Under the pieces are notes generated by a model that saw only the letters and a list, made by a program, of their open reading frames with translations, made no database searches and was not told the DNA's origin. Made by a program: the position numbers and the translations under genes. DNA of 64,000 nt from positions 72,043 to 136,042 of the forward strand of contig CAKSWQ010000001.1 of the NCBI GenBank assembly GCA_934512105.1, in the 5' to 3' direction. Positions 40,297 through 50,000 of this stretch are shown piece by piece; within the stretch, counting starts at the first letter, position 1, and each line of letters begins with the position of its first letter. This stretch comes from an uncultured Faecalibacterium sp. (lineage in GTDB: Bacteria > Bacillota > Clostridia > Oscillospirales > Ruminococcaceae).

Positions 40297-41418
40297 ATGC
40301 TCTATCTGGATTATTCTGCCAACACCCCGGTGGACGAGGAAGTATTGCAATGCTTCTGCGAAGCAGAGCGGCAATACCCGGGCAACGCCAACGCCCACCA
40401 TCAGGCAGGCGCTGCCGCAAAGGCTGCCATAAACGAGGCAACCTGCAGCATCGCCCGCCGTCTGGGAGCACCGCCTGCGGGCATCGTCTACACCTCCGGT
40501 GCCAGCGAAGCCAACAACCTTGCCGTGAAGGGTCTGGCAGCGCTGGGAGGTGCGGCAGGCAGGCACATCCTCTCTACCCCGCTGGAGCATTCGTCCGTCA
40601 GCGGCAGTCTGGAGGCGCTGCAAAAGCAGGGGTACGAGGTGGAGTTGCTGGACATCCTGCCGGACGGCACGGTGAGCCTTGTAGACCTGAAAAAGCGGCT
40701 GCGCCCGGACACCATACTGGTAGCTGTGACCGCCGTGGACAGCGAGCTGGGCGTAGTGCAGCCCATTGCAGAAATCGCAGCGCTTTTAAAGGCGTATCCC
40801 AACTGCCATTTCCATGTGGACGCCACACAGGCTGTGGGAAAAATCCCTGTACAGTTTGAGGGCATGGACACCATGAGCCTGACAGCCCATAAGTTTTACG
40901 GGCTCAACGGCATCGGTATGTTGGTAAAGCGGCTGGGACTGGCGCTCCCGCCCCTCATCCACGGCGGAGAGAGCACTACCCCCTACCGCAGCGGCACACC
41001 TACCGTGGCGCTTGCCTGTTCGCTGGCACTGGCCTTGGAAAAAGCTGCTGTGGAACTGCCCGCCCGCGCCGCAATCGTCCGCAGCCTGAATAATCGGCTG
41101 CGTGCAGAGCTTTCCCGCTATCCTAAAGTGCACATCAACAGCCCGGCAAACGCTGTGCCGCATATCCTGAACCTGAGCGTGCAGGGCGTAAAGGGCACCG
41201 TATTCCAGCGGGAGCTGGACGCGCACGGGGTGTGCGTTTCGGTCAAATCGGCCTGTTCGTCCGATGGACTGCCCTCCCGGGCAGTGCTGGCGGTCAGTCA
41301 GGACCGGCGCAATGCCCTTTCCTCCTGGCGCATCAGCCTGAGCCACCTTACCACAGAGGAGGAATTGATCGGCTTTTTGCAGGCCTTTGCAGACTGCTAC
41401 AACGCACTGACGCGATAA
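40297..41418 (+). CDS. cysteine desulfurase-like aminotransferase (class V)
   Basis: A 373-residue PLP enzyme. YLDYSANTPVDEEVL opens it, GASEANNLAVKG follows, LEHSS has the PLP-stacking His, VDATQAVGKIPV holds the Asp/Gln pair, and the PLP lysine is Lys199 in SLTAHKFYG. Cys320 in SACSSDG is the sulfur-accepting residue. It resembles the IscS/NifS class, but no iscU or tRNA-thiolation gene is adjacent, so its partner is unknown. ATG 40297 follows AGGAGG. Confidence 0.88.
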   Translation: MLYLDYSANTPVDEEVLQCFCEAERQYPGNANAHHQAGAAAKAAINEATCSIARRLGAPPAGIVYTSGASEANNLAVKGLAALGGAAGRHILSTPLEHSSVSGSLEALQKQGYEVELLDILPDGTVSLVDLKKRLRPDTILVAVTAVDSELGVVQPIAEIAALLKAYPNCHFHVDATQAVGKIPVQFEGMDTMSLTAHKFYGLNGIGMLVKRLGLALPPLIHGGESTTPYRSGTPTVALACSLALALEKAAVELPARAAIVRSLNNRLRAELSRYPKVHINSPANAVPHILNLSVQGVKGTVFQRELDAHGVCVSVKSACSSDGLPSRAVLAVSQDRRNALSSWRISLSHLTTEEELIGFLQAFADCYNALTR

Positions 41419-41429
41419 AAGAGCTGCGA

Positions 41430-41479
41430 AAAAGAAACACCCCAGAAGGTTCCGTTTTCAAAGAACTTTCTGGGGTGTT
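41430..41479 (-). terminator. orphaned guaA terminator
   Basis: 17-nt arms (one A-C mismatch) near 41437-41453 and 41463-41479, with TTTCTTTTTC on the minus strand. The U tail points leftward, away from the cysteine desulfurase-like gene, so the hairpin served a minus-strand gene. It lies next to the 14-bp guaA-end copy at 41493. Confidence 0.7.
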
Positions 41480-41492
41480 GGTGCTACGGGGG

Positions 41493-41506
41493 ATTACTCG
41501 AGCTCG
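41493..41506. repeat. left direct repeat (attL-like)
   Basis: ATTACTCGAGCTCG, identical to 42967-42980. It would encode the tail ELE-stop on the minus strand if a guaA end once lay here. Confidence 0.7.
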
Positions 41507-41520
41507 GTAGGTTTATTTCT

Positions 41521-41544
41521 TTACTAAGCAAATTTGTTTAGTAA
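41521..41544. repeat. 24-bp palindrome inside the island edge
   Basis: TTACTAA and TTAGTAA flank CAAATTTG-type centre; one mismatch in 24 bp. It begins 14 bp inside the left repeat and could be a recombinase arm site or an operator. Confidence 0.45.
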
Positions 41545-41694
41545 GCCTATTCTTAGATGTTCACTTTTCCATGAGATTGCCGTGGTAGATGTGGCTTGCT
41601 GATTTTTTAGTATCAAGATAGTATCACACAACCAGTGGGATCTCTGTGAGTATTATAACGTATTTACGTTTAGGATGCAACTATCTTTTAAGGG

Positions 41695-42024
41695 TCACAT
41701 CTTACCTGCATCCGCCAGATAGTTTTCTCCCCATTTGCACATCGCATCCAGAATAGGAATGATGCTTCTCCCAAAATCGCTGAGCGAATATTCTACCTTT
41801 GGCGGCACAACAGGATAAACTTTCCGAATAATCAAGTTATCGTTTTCAAGTTCTCGAAGCTGCTGCGTCAGCATTTTAGGGGTAGCCTTGGGAATCAGTT
41901 TTCCTATCTCATTAAAGCGCAAGGTATTATCGATTAAATGCCACAGAATAAGTGCCTTATATTTTCCACCAATCAAATCGAGGGTTGCTTCAACTGGGCA
42001 GCTAAAGGTACTTGGACATTTCAT
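41695..42024 (-). CDS. HxlR-family redox/stress regulator
   Basis: A 109-residue HxlR wHTH protein. CPVEATLDLIGGKYKALILWHL is the family start with a Cys near the N-terminus that can sense thiols, and TPKMLTQQLRELENDNLIIRKVYPVVPPKVEYSLSDFG is the wing. Start chosen at ATG 42024, GAGGAAGAG upstream. It is divergent from the nitroreductase and probably represses it. Codon use is AT-rich relative to flanks, in line with transfer. Confidence 0.88.
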   Translation of the reverse strand: MKCPSTFSCPVEATLDLIGGKYKALILWHLIDNTLRFNEIGKLIPKATPKMLTQQLRELENDNLIIRKVYPVVPPKVEYSLSDFGRSIIPILDAMCKWGENYLADAGKM

Positions 42025-42078
42025 TTTTCTCTTCCTCACACTATCTTTTTGGGTACTACATGACAAAAAAGTGCGTTC

Positions 42079-42106
42079 TTGCTTTTTTGAAAACGACTGA
42101 TAAAAT
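42079..42106 (+). promoter_or_regulatory. promoter of the nitroreductase gene
   Basis: TTGCTT, a 16-bp spacer and TAAAAT. The divergent intergenic region (42025-42175) is the place for an HxlR operator. Confidence 0.5.
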
Positions 42107-42175
42107 CATAGCATAGGCCGATTGAATTATCAAGACCCTACATAAACTTACATTTCCAGAAAGGACTATCACATT

Positions 42176-42703
42176 ATGAACTTTTTGACACTTGCAAAGA
42201 AACGGTATAGTGTACGCGCTTACACAAAGCAGAAGGTTGAGAAGGAAAAGCTGGATGCCATCTTGGAAGCCGCCCATGTTGCGCCCACGGGTGGTAATTG
42301 CCAACCGCAGCACCTGATCGTGGTGCAGAGCGATGAGGGCCTTCGTAAAATTGGAAAGGCCACAAATATCTATGGTGCTCCATTGGCAATTATTGTTTGC
42401 AGTGATACAAGCAAGGTCTGGACACGTCCCTTTGACGGCAAAAAACTGACCGATATTGATGCAAGCATCATTACCGACCACATGATGATGGAAGCCACCT
42501 ACTTAGGTTTGGGAAGCGTATGGGTATGCTATTTTAAGCCAGACATCTTGAAAGCCGAATTCAGGCTTCCCGCCAACCTTGAACCCGTCAACATCCTTGT
42601 TCTTGGCTACGCTGATACTTCTCGTGAAAAGGCTCTGCCCGCAGATCGCCATGCAAAAATGAGAAACCCTCTTTCTGCCATGGTATCTTTCGAGGAGCTT
42701 TAA
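42176..42703 (+). CDS. nitroreductase family FMN protein
   Basis: A 175-residue nitroreductase of the short type. RYSVRAYTKQKVEKEKLDAILEAAHVAPTGGNCQPQHLIVV is the FMN-binding beginning, and EATYLGLGSVWV has the GLGS loop. It would reduce nitro- or quinone compounds with NAD(P)H. ATG 42176 follows AAAGGA. The AT-rich composition and HxlR neighbour suggest a transferred detoxification cassette. Confidence 0.88.
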   Translation: MNFLTLAKKRYSVRAYTKQKVEKEKLDAILEAAHVAPTGGNCQPQHLIVVQSDEGLRKIGKATNIYGAPLAIIVCSDTSKVWTRPFDGKKLTDIDASIITDHMMMEATYLGLGSVWVCYFKPDILKAEFRLPANLEPVNILVLGYADTSREKALPADRHAKMRNPLSAMVSFEEL

Positions 42704-42752
42704 CTTAAAATTATATCTTTATAACATTCTATTTTCTCTGGCACGTCCAACC

Positions 42753-42887
42753 ATTAAGTTTTTCTTAATAGTTCCCACTGCCAAACTCGAACCATCCGAA
42801 AATCCCGGATAGTTGCCCGATTACCTGAGCTATTAAGCAATACTTAACAACTGCCTTGAACTCTTCGGAATTTCCGAATGGTTGCCC
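42753..42887. repeat. imperfect tandem repeat of hairpin units
   Basis: Two units (42753-42818 and 42832-42887), each with ATTAAG...CTTAA, then an inverted repeat (ATCCG/CGGAT in the first, TTCGGAAA/TTTCCGAA-like in the second) ending in GTTGCCC. They lie between the nitroreductase stop and the guaA end. Confidence 0.5.
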
Positions 42888-42899
42888 CCTATAGATACA

Positions 42900-42946
42900 G
42901 GAACCCCCCGCCAGCTCACACTGACGAGGGGTTCCATGCGTTTTTG
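42900..42946 (+). terminator. terminator of the nitroreductase gene
   Basis: 15-nt arms 42900-42914 and 42921-42935, paired with wobbles, then GCGTTTTTG on the plus strand. On the minus strand no U run follows, so it does not replace the guaA terminator well. Confidence 0.6.
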
Positions 42947-42966
42947 ATCAAATGCAGTTGGTGAAA

Positions 42967-42980
42967 ATTACTCGAGCTCG
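42967..42980. repeat. right direct repeat at the guaA end (attR-like)
   Basis: ATTACTCGAGCTCG, overlapping the guaA stop codon. Confidence 0.7.
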
Positions 42981-44518
42981 ATGGTTGCAGGCGGTTTACC
43001 GGTGCAATCGTAGAACACGCGGTTGACGTGCTTGACCTCGTTGACGATGCGGCTGGTGACAGTGCCCAGAACATCCCACGGCATATCGTAGCTTTCTGCG
43101 GTCATGAAGTCGGTGGTGGTCACGGCGCGCAGCGCAACGGCGTAGTCGTAGGTGCGCTCGTCACCCATGACGCCAACGCTGTGCATATTGGTCAGCGCAG
43201 CGTAGTACTGGCTGATCTCCTTATCCAGACCGGCCTTGGCGATCTCTTCGCGCCAGATGGCGTCAGCGTCCTGCACGATGGTGACCTTCTCGGGGGTCAC
43301 CTCGCCGATGATGCGGATGCCCAGACCGGGGCCGGGGAACGGCTGACGGCTGACCAGATACTCGGGCAGACCCAGCTCGCGGCCGGCCTGACGGACTTCG
43401 TCCTTGAACAGGTTGCGCAGAGGCTCCACCAGCTCCTTGAAGTCCACGGTATCGGGCAGACCGCCCACGTTGTGGTGGCTCTTGATGACAGTGGACTCGC
43501 CGCCCAGACCGCTCTCCACCACGTCGGGGTAGATGGTGCCCTGTGCAAGGAAGTCCACCTTACCGATCTTCTTGGCCTCTTCCTCGAACACGCGGATGAA
43601 TTCCTCACCGATGATCTTGCGCTTGCGCTCCGGCTCGGTGACGCCCTTCAGCTTGCTGAAGTAGCGATCGCGGGCATCCACACAGATGAAGTTGATGTCA
43701 AAGCCGTTGGCATTGCCCGGGCCAAAGACAGAGCAGACCTCTTCCTTTTCGTTTTTGCGCAGCAGGCCGTGATCCACGAACACGCAGGTCAGCTGCTTGC
43801 CGATGGCTTTGGCCAGCATAGCGGCCAGCACGGAGGAATCCACGCCGCCGGACAGGGCGCACAGCACCTTGCCCTCGCCGATGCGCTCCCGTAGAGCCTT
43901 GACGTTATTCTCTACAAAGGAATCCATCTTCCAGTCGCCGGAGCAGCCGCAGACGTTGTACACGAAGTTGCGCAGCATCTTCTTGCCCTCGGCGGTGTGC
44001 AGCACCTCCGGGTGGAACTGTACGGCGTACAGACCCTTTTCGGCATTTTCAACGGCTGCCACAGGGCAGTTTGCGGTGTGAGCAGTGATCTCAAAGCCGG
44101 GAGCTGCCTGCTCGATGTAGTCGTTGTGGCTCATCCAGCAGATGGTAGAGGGCTGCACATCGGTGAACAGCTTGCTCTCGGTGTTCACGAACACCTCAGT
44201 CTTGCCGTACTCACGCTCGGGAGCGCGGCAGACATGACCGCCCAGCAGGTGCATCATCAGCTGGCTGCCGTAGCAGATGCCCAGCACAGGCACACCCCAG
44301 CTGAAGATCTCAGGGTCGATGGTGGGAGAATCCTCCAGATAAACGCTGTTGGGGCCGCCGGTGAAGATAATGCCCTTGGGATTCTTGGCCTTGATGACCG
44401 AAAGATCGGTTTTATAGGAATAGATCTCGCAGTAGACATTATTTTCTCGGACGCGGCGGGCAATCAGCTGATTGTACTGTCCGCCAAAGTCCAGCACGAT
44501 GACAGTTTCATGCTGCAT
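42968..44518 (-). CDS. guaA: GMP synthase (glutamine-hydrolysing)
   Basis: A 516-residue GuaA. The class I glutaminase domain has Cys82 in GICYGSQ and FHPEV for the His-Glu pair. The ATP-PPase domain has [13 protein letters not shown], and the C-terminal dimerisation domain ends in [15 protein letters not shown]. It converts XMP to GMP. ATG 44518 follows GGAGG; an ORF extends 20 codons upstream but overlaps the ribosome site. Its 3' end is intact, but the native terminator now lies about 1.5 kb away at 41430-41479. Confidence 0.97.
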   Translation of the reverse strand: MQHETVIVLDFGGQYNQLIARRVRENNVYCEIYSYKTDLSVIKAKNPKGIIFTGGPNSVYLEDSPTIDPEIFSWGVPVLGICYGSQLMMHLLGGHVCRAPEREYGKTEVFVNTESKLFTDVQPSTICWMSHNDYIEQAAPGFEITAHTANCPVAAVENAEKGLYAVQFHPEVLHTAEGKKMLRNFVYNVCGCSGDWKMDSFVENNVKALRERIGEGKVLCALSGGVDSSVLAAMLAKAIGKQLTCVFVDHGLLRKNEKEEVCSVFGPGNANGFDINFICVDARDRYFSKLKGVTEPERKRKIIGEEFIRVFEEEAKKIGKVDFLAQGTIYPDVVESGLGGESTVIKSHHNVGGLPDTVDFKELVEPLRNLFKDEVRQAGRELGLPEYLVSRQPFPGPGLGIRIIGEVTPEKVTIVQDADAIWREEIAKAGLDKEISQYYAALTNMHSVGVMGDERTYDYAVALRAVTTTDFMTAESYDMPWDVLGTVTSRIVNEVKHVNRVFYDCTGKPPATIELE

Positions 44519-44561
44519 GATGTTTTCCTCCATTTTTAAGTGAGTTTCTACAGATAATTTT

Positions 44562-44570
44562 AGTATAGCA
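44562..44570 (-). promoter_or_regulatory. extended -10 promoter of guaA
   Basis: Minus strand TGCTATACT with a weak -35; the leader is about 40 nt, too short for a purine riboswitch. Confidence 0.5.
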
Positions 44571-44611
44571 CATCTCACAACAAAAAGCGACAGTTTTTGT
44601 GAAGTTTTCTG

Positions 44612-45247
44612 TCATTTCATTCTGCGGATCGGGTGCCGCAGCACGGTTTTCAGCTTCTCCGGTGCGGTGCGGCGCGGGTCGCCCAGATAGATCTCGTGAT
44701 GGAAGCGCGTGTCTGAAAAATCCAGGCAATATCCCTGCTCCGCAGCAAACGCATCCAGCTGCCGCAGGGTCTCCGGCTCGGTGTCATAGGAGCCGATGTG
44801 CATACATTGCACGCACAGGCCTTCATCGTAGGTGAAAAATTCCACCTTAGAAAAGTCTTTTTTCTTTTTGGCTGTGGCCTCCTGCACTGCCCAGTCGAAT
44901 TCTGCACGAGTGACAAATTCCGGCAGACGGATCATGGAGGTCCAGATAAAAGTTTCCTTGTTGGAAAAATCCACGCCCTCTGCCCCGGGCTGATGCCACA
45001 GGCCTTCCAGCGGCGGAACGACATATTCAAAATAACCGTCCATCTTATGGCTGCTCTTGTAGCTCATTTTAATGGTGAATGCAATGCCGTACAGCAGCTC
45101 CAGCGCTGCCTTGTATTCCCCTGCCGGGTCGTTGGGGTCACCCTTGCCCTGTACCGCCGCAAAATTCATCGCAGGGATGGTAATGATCTGCGGTTTCTTC
45201 GGCGGGAGATAGAATTCTTTGTATTCTTTCTTATAGTCAAATGGCAT
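44612..45247 (-). CDS. GyrI-like small-molecule-binding protein
   Basis: A 211-residue protein with the GyrI/SOUL-like two-fold fold: IITIPAMNFAAVQGKGDPNDPAGEY opens the barrel, and YEGLCVQCMHIGSYDTEPETLRQLDAF and HHEIYLGDPRR are conserved in the stand-alone GyrI-like group. It would bind or sequester small molecules or toxins; the target is unknown. ATG 45247 lies 10 nt before the MmcQ stop and is preceded by AAGGAG. Confidence 0.8.
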   Translation of the reverse strand: MPFDYKKEYKEFYLPPKKPQIITIPAMNFAAVQGKGDPNDPAGEYKAALELLYGIAFTIKMSYKSSHKMDGYFEYVVPPLEGLWHQPGAEGVDFSNKETFIWTSMIRLPEFVTRAEFDWAVQEATAKKKKDFSKVEFFTYDEGLCVQCMHIGSYDTEPETLRQLDAFAAEQGYCLDFSDTRFHHEIYLGDPRRTAPEKLKTVLRHPIRRMK

Positions 45248-45620
45248 CCTTCTTTTCTCCTTCCAGCAGCGCACGCTGTTTCTTTTTGCTGAAGCTGCCC
45301 AGCACGAGCCGGTAAGATTTTTCCAGCATCTCCCGCAGCAGTGCATCCGGCACATTTCCATCTGCTTTTACAGAGTTCCAATGCACCTTATTCATATAGT
45401 AGCCCGGAATGATATCCTCATACTGTCGGCGCAGAAAATCGCCCTCAGCGGGGTCCAGTTTGCAGGTAATATACACCGGCTTTCCTGTGGCGTCATCCAG
45501 ACAGACGGCTGCAAACATTTTGCCGCCGATGTGGTATCTTATCCAGTTCCACTCTGCCTGTAAGTCTTTGGTAACGCTGGGCTTTTGTAAAAGCTCCGTA
45601 TCGATCCAGCTGTATTTCAT
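45237..45620 (-). CDS. MmcQ/YjbR family protein
   Basis: A 127-residue MmcQ/YjbR protein. KMFAAVCLDDATGKPVYITCKLDP and PGYYMNKVHWNSVKADGNVPDALLREML are the family core, a double-stranded beta sheet with proposed DNA-binding. Function is not established. It overlaps the GyrI-like gene by 11 nt. ATG 45620 follows GGAGGTG. Confidence 0.85.
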   Translation of the reverse strand: MKYSWIDTELLQKPSVTKDLQAEWNWIRYHIGGKMFAAVCLDDATGKPVYITCKLDPAEGDFLRRQYEDIIPGYYMNKVHWNSVKADGNVPDALLREMLEKSYRLVLGSFSKKKQRALLEGEKKDAI

Positions 45621-45641
45621 GGCAGCACCTCCGTTTTTCTC

Positions 45642-45670
45642 AGTATAACTGATTTGGAGGCATTTGTAAA
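45642..45670 (-). promoter_or_regulatory. promoter of the MmcQ/GyrI-like pair
   Basis: Minus strand TTTACA, a 17-bp spacer and TATACT. Confidence 0.7.
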
Positions 45671-45721
45671 CAAAAAGTTGTTAATTTTGTTTTGTAAAAC
45701 GTCTGGCCTAAAAAACGGCAG

Positions 45722-45760
45722 CAAAAAAGCCATCCGCTCAGAAAATCCGAACGGATGGCT
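45722..45760 (-). terminator. terminator of pfkA
   Basis: A 9-bp perfect stem (45728-45736 with 45752-45760), then TTTTTT on the minus strand, 20 nt past the stop. Confidence 0.88.
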
Positions 45761-45779
45761 CTTACGTTTGATGTTATGA

Positions 45780-46754
45780 TCAGATGGAAATGGTGTTGCA
45801 CACATCCACCAGCACGGGGTCAAGGCTCTTGGTCATCTCCAAAGCTTCGTCCACGGGGTAGTCCACCAGCTTCTCGCCCTTCATGCCGACAATGCGGTTA
45901 TACTTGCCCTGCTCCAGCAGGCAGACAGCCTGATAGCCCATGGCAGAAGCATTCACGCGGTCACGCAGGGTGGGAGAACCGCCGCGCTGCACATGACCCA
46001 GAATGGTTGCGCGGGAATCGATACCGGTGCGTGCCTGGATCTCGTTGGCGATCTCCTGTGCATGACCCACGCCCTCGGCCACGATGATGATAAAGTGACG
46101 CTTGCCGGTCTTCTGGGTCTCGGCGATCTTATCCAGAATGTCGCGCTGCATATCAAATTCCTTCTCGGGCAGCAGCACAGCCATAGCGCCGGAGGCGATG
46201 GCCACGTTCAGAGCGATGTAACCGGCGTTGCGGCCCATGACCTCTACCACACTGCAGCGGTCGTGGCTCTGGGTGGTGTCGCGCAGCTTGTCGATCATTT
46301 CCAGCGCGGTATTCATGGCGGTATCATAGCCGATGGTGTAATCGGTGCAGGCGATATCGTTATCAATGGTGCCGGGCAGACCGATCATGGGGATGCCGCG
46401 GTGTGCCAGTGCGCGGGCACCGCGGTAGGAGCCATCGCCGCCGATAACGACCAGCGCATCAATGCCCAGCTCGCGGCACTTTTCAGCGCCCTTATCCTGA
46501 CCTTCCTTGGTCTTGAACTCCAGGCAGCGTGCCGTATACAGAATGGTGCCGCCGGCAGAGATGATGTTAGAAACGCTGCGCAGGTTCATTTCAAAGCACT
46601 CGCCGTTCAGCAGGCCGTTGTAGCCGCGCTGAATGCCGATCATACGGAAGCCCTTGTGCAGGCCGGTGCGTACCACAGCGCGCACAGCAGCGTTCATGCC
46701 GGGAGCATCACCACCGCTTGTAAGCACGCCAATCGTTTTGATTTGCTTTTCCAT
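45780..46754 (-). CDS. pfkA: ATP-dependent 6-phosphofructokinase
   Basis: A 324-residue PfkA. LTSGGDAPGMNAAVRA is the ATP-site start, GGDGSYRGA has Gly at the position that distinguishes ATP-type from PPi-type enzymes, GLPGTIDNDI contains the catalytic Asp, and GHVQRGGSPTLRDR is the allosteric/F6P motif. It commits glucose to glycolysis. ATG 46754 follows GGAGGG. It lies after dnaE but has its own promoter (46868-46897). Confidence 0.96.
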   Translation of the reverse strand: MEKQIKTIGVLTSGGDAPGMNAAVRAVVRTGLHKGFRMIGIQRGYNGLLNGECFEMNLRSVSNIISAGGTILYTARCLEFKTKEGQDKGAEKCRELGIDALVVIGGDGSYRGARALAHRGIPMIGLPGTIDNDIACTDYTIGYDTAMNTALEMIDKLRDTTQSHDRCSVVEVMGRNAGYIALNVAIASGAMAVLLPEKEFDMQRDILDKIAETQKTGKRHFIIIVAEGVGHAQEIANEIQARTGIDSRATILGHVQRGGSPTLRDRVNASAMGYQAVCLLEQGKYNRIVGMKGEKLVDYPVDEALEMTKSLDPVLVDVCNTISI

Positions 46755-46867
46755 ACGAGAGATTCCCTCCAATTTACAGTTCAGTTCTTCATTTACCCTT
46801 TTGCCTGTAATCTCTTCTTCCCGAAACAGGCTGGTTGCTTTGCAACAGCTTTGGTTCGCCTTTAATG

Positions 46868-46897
46868 ATTATAGCACACCATCCAGACAAATTTCAA
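46868..46897 (-). promoter_or_regulatory. promoter of pfkA
   Basis: Minus strand TTGAAA, an 18-bp spacer and a perfect TATAAT with TG extension, about 115 nt before the ATG. Upstream, at 46939-46948, is the 10-bp palindrome GTATCGATAC, a possible operator. Confidence 0.65.
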
Positions 46898-47026
46898 TAG
46901 GGTTTTGAGACTTTATACAATTCCATACAACATAAAATGGTATCGATACATCGTATTATTTTTGCAATTCATGCCGCTCAAAAAAATTAAAATCACCTCA
47001 TGCGGTGCCATTCGTGCACAAATATG

Positions 47027-50000
47027 TCATTTTGTTGCAACATTCTCTGCACCCACCAGCCGCTCCAGCTCTTTGAAGAAAAGCGGATGCCCGGAGGTGT
47101 ACAGTCGGCGCGGTGCAGCCAGCTTCTGCCTGGTGTCCTCCAGATACAGGATCACCGGGATATCGCCGTCAAAGATCTCCAGCAGGTTCACCACTTTATC
47201 GTACTGGGGGCAGCTGCGGGACGGCAGACGGATGAACACCCGCCGGGCAGCTGTTTTGACAGGGTCCGGGCGGCCTTTATCCAAGCGGGTCGGGTCGTAG
47301 CTGTCAATGGGCAGAATGCTGTCTGCCAGCAGCTTGGAGGCTTCATCCTCCCGCACGGAAAGCCGGCCGTCGATGACCACAACAGCGTTTTCCTGAATGG
47401 CATCCCGGAACCGGTCCAGCACCTTGGGGAACACGATCACCTCCATGGTGCCGGTCAGATCCTCCACGCTGGTAAAGGCCATCATGCTGTTGGATTTGGT
47501 CGTCATCATGCGGTTTTTGACCACCGCACACACAATGCGCACCTTCTCACCGTCCTGCACATGGGCATCCTCGCCGGTGAGGTCTTTGATGGTATGGGAG
47601 CCGATGCGGGCAGATTTTTCCCGGTAAGCGTCCAGCGGGTGGCCGGACAGGTACAGACCGCTGACCTCTTTTTCCTGCTGCAGCAGCTCGGCTGGGGTGT
47701 ACTCTGCCAAAGGACGAATTTCGTAGACGTCCGCTTGCGGGCTTTCCTGCACTTCTCCGCTCATGACGGAGAACAGATCCAGCTGCCCCTCCAGATTGCG
47801 GCGGGAGTCCGTCTCGATGCTCTTGAGGATGCCCTCTACCGCCTCCACCATGCTGTGGCGGTTTGAGCCGAAGCAGTCAAAGGCACCGGCCTTAATCAGA
47901 CTTTCCACCGAGCGGCGGTTCAGCTCGCTGCCATGCATCCGCTTGCAGAAATCGTAAAGGCTGGTGTAGGGCTTTTCCCTGCGCTCAGTAACTGCATTCT
48001 CAATAAGGTTGCGGCCTACGTTTTTCACCGCGTTCAGGCCAAAACGGATCTGGCCGTTATCATCAGCAGTAAAGCCGCCGTTGGAGATGTTCACATCCGG
48101 CGGCAGCACCTTGATGCCAAGGCGGGCACACTCGCCGGAATACTCAATGACCTTATCCGTGTTGTCCAGCACACTGGTGAGCAATGCTGCCATGAACTGG
48201 CTGGGGTAATGGCACTTGAGATAAGCGGTCTGGAAAGCCACATAGGCGTAGCAGGCCGCATGGCTCTTGTTGAAGGCGTAGGACGCAAAGCTGGACATCT
48301 CATCGTAGATCTGGTTTGCCACCTGCTCCGGGATGCCGTTGGCAACGCAGCCCGGGCATTCGTGGCCGGGCTCAGTGCAGCCATGCACAAAGTGCTCCCG
48401 TTCTGCCTCCATGACGGCGTGCTTCTTTTTGCTCATGGCGCGGCGGACGTTATCTGCCTGCCCGAAGGAGAAGCCCGCCAGCTCCCGAAAGATCTGCATG
48501 ACCTGCTCCTGATAGACAATGCAGCCGTTGGTCACATCCAGAATGTGCGCCAGCTGCGGGGTCTTATAGCTGATCTTATCCGGCTCGTGCCGGTTGCGCA
48601 GATAGGTGGGAATGGAGTCCATGGGGCCCGGGCGGTACAGGCTGATCAGAGCGATGACATCCTCAAGGTTCTGGGGCTGCAAGCCCACAAGCACCTGCTT
48701 CATGCCGGAAGATTCCAGCTGGAACACGCCCTCGGTATCGCCCTGACCCAGCATTTTATAGGTATCCGGGTCGTCATAATCCAGCTTTCGGATGGAGAAC
48801 TCCGGGTGCTGCTTTTGCACCGCAACCTCTGCGTCCCGGATGACGGTCAGGGTGCGCAGACCCAGAAAGTCCATCTTCAAAAGACCCAGTTCTTCGATCT
48901 CGGTCATGTTGAACTGGGTCACCGGCAGGCCGTCGTTGGTGGCAAGCGGCAGATAATAATCGGTCGGCTCCGGCGTGATGACCACGCCCGCCGCGTGGGT
49001 GGAGGCGTGCCGGGGCATACCCTCCACCTTCAGGGCGGTATCGATGAGCTCGGTCACCTGCGGGTCGGTATCGTAGAGCTTTTTCAGTTCGCTGGAAACC
49101 TCCAACGCCCGCTTGAGGGTCATCTTCAGTTCCATGGGCACAAGCTTCGCCACCACATCCACCTGCTGGTACGGGATGCCCATCACACGACCCACGTCCC
49201 GGATGGCGTTGCGGGCGGCCATGGTGCCAAAGGTGACGATCTGCGCCACATGGTCCGCACCGTATTTGCGGTTTACATAGTCGATGACCTCCTGCCGGCG
49301 CTCGTAGCAGAAGTCTACATCGAAATCCGGCATACTGACGCGCTCGGGATTCAAAAAGCGCTCGAAGATCAGGTTATAGCGGATGGGGTCGATATCCGTG
49401 ATGCCCACGCAGTAGGCAGCAATACTGCCTGCGCCGGAGCCGCGTCCCGGCCCCACCGGGATGCCCTGACTTTTTGCAAAGTTGATGTAGTCCCACACGA
49501 TGAGGTAGTAGTTGGTATACCCCATGGTCTTGACCACACCGATCTCGTATTTCAGGCGGTCGATGTTGGCCTGCGGCACGTCCGGGCCGTAGCGGCGTTC
49601 CAAGCCGTCCCAGCAGAGTTTTTCAAAGTAGGCCTGATTGTCCATGCCGTCCGGGGCTTTGTAGTAAGGGATCTTGGTATGGCCGAACTCAAAGTCAAAA
49701 TTGCACTGCTCTGCGATCTTTGCCGTATTGGCGCAGGCCTCCGGTACCATGGAGAACAGTTCGTACATCTCGTCTGTGGTCTTGACGTAGAATTCATCGG
49801 TCTGGAACTCCATGCGGTCGGCATCCTGAATGGTCTTGCCGGTCTGGATGCACAGCAGGATGCTCTGCATCTTGGCGTCCTCTTTGCGCAGATAATGGGC
49901 GTCGTTGGTAGCTGCCATGGGAATGCCCGTCTCCCGGGAAAGCTTGATAAGTTGCGGCAGAACGGTGGTATCCTCTTTCAGGCCGTGATCCTGCAATTCG

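Larger units (their letters stand above)
41493..42966. mobile_element. small AT-rich island inserted at the guaA 3' end
   Basis: ATTACTCGAGCTCG, which is the last four codons and stop of guaA read on the plus strand, occurs at 41493-41506 and again at the intact gene end (42967-42980). The interval holds hxlR and a nitroreductase gene of visibly lower GC than all neighbours. guaA 3' ends are known attachment sites for genomic islands. No integrase is inside, so the element is degenerate or mobilised from elsewhere. Confidence 0.65.

Noticed and set aside
41430-41479. Terminator of the cysteine desulfurase-like gene
   Set aside because: The U-rich tail is on the minus strand; on the plus strand the hairpin is followed by GGTGCTACG, so it suits guaA.
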